DNA of 6,670 bases from an uncultured Elusimicrobia bacterium (GTDB lineage: Bacteria; Elusimicrobiota; Elusimicrobia; Elusimicrobiales; Elusimicrobiaceae), in NCBI GenBank assembly GCA_945483375.1, contig CALYRQ010000051.1, positions 1-6,670 of the forward strand, in the 5' to 3' direction. Of this stretch, positions 5,662 to 6,670 are shown one piece after another. The translations under genes and the position numbers were made by a program. The notes under the pieces are model-generated. The model made no database searches. It was not told where the DNA came from and saw only the letters and a program-made list of their open reading frames with translations. Each line of letters begins with the position of its first letter. Position 1 is the stretch's first letter.

Positions 5662-6602
5662 TTGTTCTCCTTGGCGTGTTTTTTGTCATACTTGTCGTAA
5701 GCCGCCACGATTTCCCGCACGAGCGGATGGCGCACTACGTCTTCACCGGAAAATTCCACAAACGCAACATTTTTTAATTTTCCCAGCACTTCGGCCGCCT
5801 GCAAGAGTCCGCTTTCTTTTTTGTTGGGCAGGTCGATTTGGGACAAATCGCCGTTTACAATCATTTTGGAACCGATACCCATGCGCGTTAAAAACATACG
5901 CATTTGCGCGGGGAGCGTGTTTTGCGCTTCGTCTAAAATGATGAACGTTTTTTCCAGTGTGCGGCCGCGCATATACGCCAGCGGCACAATTTCCAAAATG
6001 TTGTTGTATTTAAGGGAATTAAATTTTTCCATGCCGAGCATGGAATAAAACGCGTCGTAAATCGGGCGGAGGTACGGGTCCACTTTTTCTTCGATGTTCC
6101 CCGGCAGGAAGCCGAGCTTCTCGCCCGCTTCTACAATCGGACGCGTGACGACGATACGCTCCGTGAGGCCCAATTCTAAAGCGCGCAGCGCACACGCACA
6201 GGCCAAAAACGTCTTGCCCGTTCCCGCGGGGCCGGAAGAGATGACGAGGTCGTGCTCAAAGACGGCTTCGATATATTTTTTCTGGTTTTCACTGCGGGCT
6301 TCCACGGGCCGGGCGTGTTCGGGACGGAAGACGATGTTATCTACAAACGGGCGCGTATCTTTTACAAGCGCAAGCTGTTTTTTCTCGTCCGACAGGGCCA
6401 AATCTTTTTGCAGTTTGGCAAGCGCTTTGTCCACGCGCGAGTTGGTGCCTTTGACGGACAATTCCGCTCCGCCGCCGTCTTCATCGTATTGGACAAAAAC
6501 GGTTACTTTAAAATTTTTTTCAAGCGCGCGGATGTTGCGGTCCTGTATGCCGAGCGCAATTAAAATTTCATCCTGGTTTTTAAGTTTAAGCGTTTTAATC
6601 AT
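5658..6602 (-). CDS. phoH: PhoH family P-loop ATPase
   Basis: This 314-residue cytoplasmic protein is a PhoH/YbeZ-type NTPase, thought to work with YbeY in RNA metabolism. The N-terminal ~80 residues are the small KH-like region typical of this branch. The ATPase core follows: Walker A GPAGTGKT (124–131), VTRPIVEAGEKLGFLPG (152–168), EKVDPYLRPIYDAF (172–185), PLAYMRGRTL (207–216), Walker B FIILDEAQN (220–228), NGDLSQIDLP (250–259), and DVVRHPLVREIV (288–299). All key residues look intact and the length is usual. The start is ATG at 6602. A 20-codon in-frame extension to 6662 is rejected because it would run through a transcription terminator. The ribosome-binding site is modest (AGG about 10 nt upstream). 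It is the first gene of a two-gene operon with ybeY. Confidence 0.95.
   Translation of the reverse strand: MIKTLKLKNQDEILIALGIQDRNIRALEKNFKVTVFVQYDEDGGGAELSVKGTNSRVDKALAKLQKDLALSDEKKQLALVKDTRPFVDNIVFRPEHARPVEARSENQKKYIEAVFEHDLVISSGPAGTGKTFLACACALRALELGLTERIVVTRPIVEAGEKLGFLPGNIEEKVDPYLRPIYDAFYSMLGMEKFNSLKYNNILEIVPLAYMRGRTLEKTFIILDEAQNTLPAQMRMFLTRMGIGSKMIVNGDLSQIDLPNKKESGLLQAAEVLGKLKNVAFVEFSGEDVVRHPLVREIVAAYDKYDKKHAKENK
5667..5672 (-). promoter_or_regulatory. Shine–Dalgarno site of ybeY
   Basis: On the minus strand AAGGAG is followed by AACAA and then ATG at 5661, within the last codons of phoH. It fixes the ybeY start at the ATGA overlap. Confidence 0.85.
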
Positions 6603-6651
6603 AGCTTTTTGCCTGTTTTTATATTCTACTTTATTGAAGAATAAAAAACTC
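6603..6651 (-). promoter_or_regulatory. likely phoH promoter region
   Basis: An upstream terminator ends just before phoH, so the phoH–ybeY operon needs its own promoter in this short AT-rich gap. On the minus strand TAGAAT (6628–6623) and the overlapping TATAAA (6623–6618) are possible -10 boxes. The -35 at proper spacing (GAGTTT, 6651–6646) is poor and would overlap the terminator's U-run. The position is well supported, the boxes are not. Confidence 0.35.
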
Positions 6652-6670
6652 CCCGGTTTCAATTCCGGGG
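6641..6670 (-). terminator. intrinsic terminator of the upstream minus-strand gene
   Basis: Read on the minus strand, CCCCGG (6670–6665), the loop AATTGAAA and CCGGGG (6656–6651) form a GC stem of 6 bp followed by AGTTTTTTAT. This is a textbook Rho-independent terminator. The gene it serves lies beyond the right edge. It shows that phoH is not the continuation of that gene's operon. Confidence 0.85.

Noticed and set aside
6603..6662. 20-codon N-terminal extension of PhoH
   Set aside because: It would start inside the terminator stem and span the likely promoter; PhoH proteins normally begin near the MIKTLKL start.

Overview
The window is a compact bacterial chromosomal segment with a mid-range GC content (estimated by eye), tight gene packing, short operon overlaps and ATG starts. 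The gene content (a PhoH–YbeY pair, a GlcDEF-type oxidase, a GAF signalling protein) is widespread and does not fix the lineage. The overall style resembles gut-associated Elusimicrobiota, but this is a weak impression with no marker gene behind it.

Layout. Positions 1–4047 hold a minus-strand operon, read from right to left. A fused GlcD–GlcE flavoprotein (2056–4047) overlaps an iron–sulphur GlcF-like subunit (774–2063) by 8 bp. After a 5-nt gap comes a GAF plus HD-GYP-like signalling protein (1–768) that runs off the left edge. Positions 4048–4112 are an AT-rich divergent promoter region. A PPP-type metallophosphoesterase (4113–4898) is read on the plus strand. Positions 4899–5217 are a non-coding convergent spacer crowded with inverted repeats. 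Positions 5218–6602 hold a minus-strand phoH–ybeY operon with a 4-bp ATGA overlap. At the right edge (6641–6670) sits a strong intrinsic terminator on the minus strand, which closes an upstream gene outside the window and isolates phoH.

How the genes work together. The oxidase proteins are expected to take electrons from a 2-hydroxy acid such as glycolate or D-lactate onto FAD and pass them through 4Fe-4S clusters to an unidentified acceptor. The system is unusual in three ways. GlcD and GlcE are fused. The GlcE part has lost nearly all of its substrate (cap) domain. The GlcF-like subunit keeps its eight ferredoxin cysteines but has lost the cysteines of both CCG domains. The co-transcribed GAF protein carries an HD-GYP-like region without the metal-binding HD pair where expected. 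YbeY and PhoH belong to the conserved RNA-processing and ribosome-maturation neighbourhood. No mobile element, tRNA, rRNA or CRISPR array was seen.
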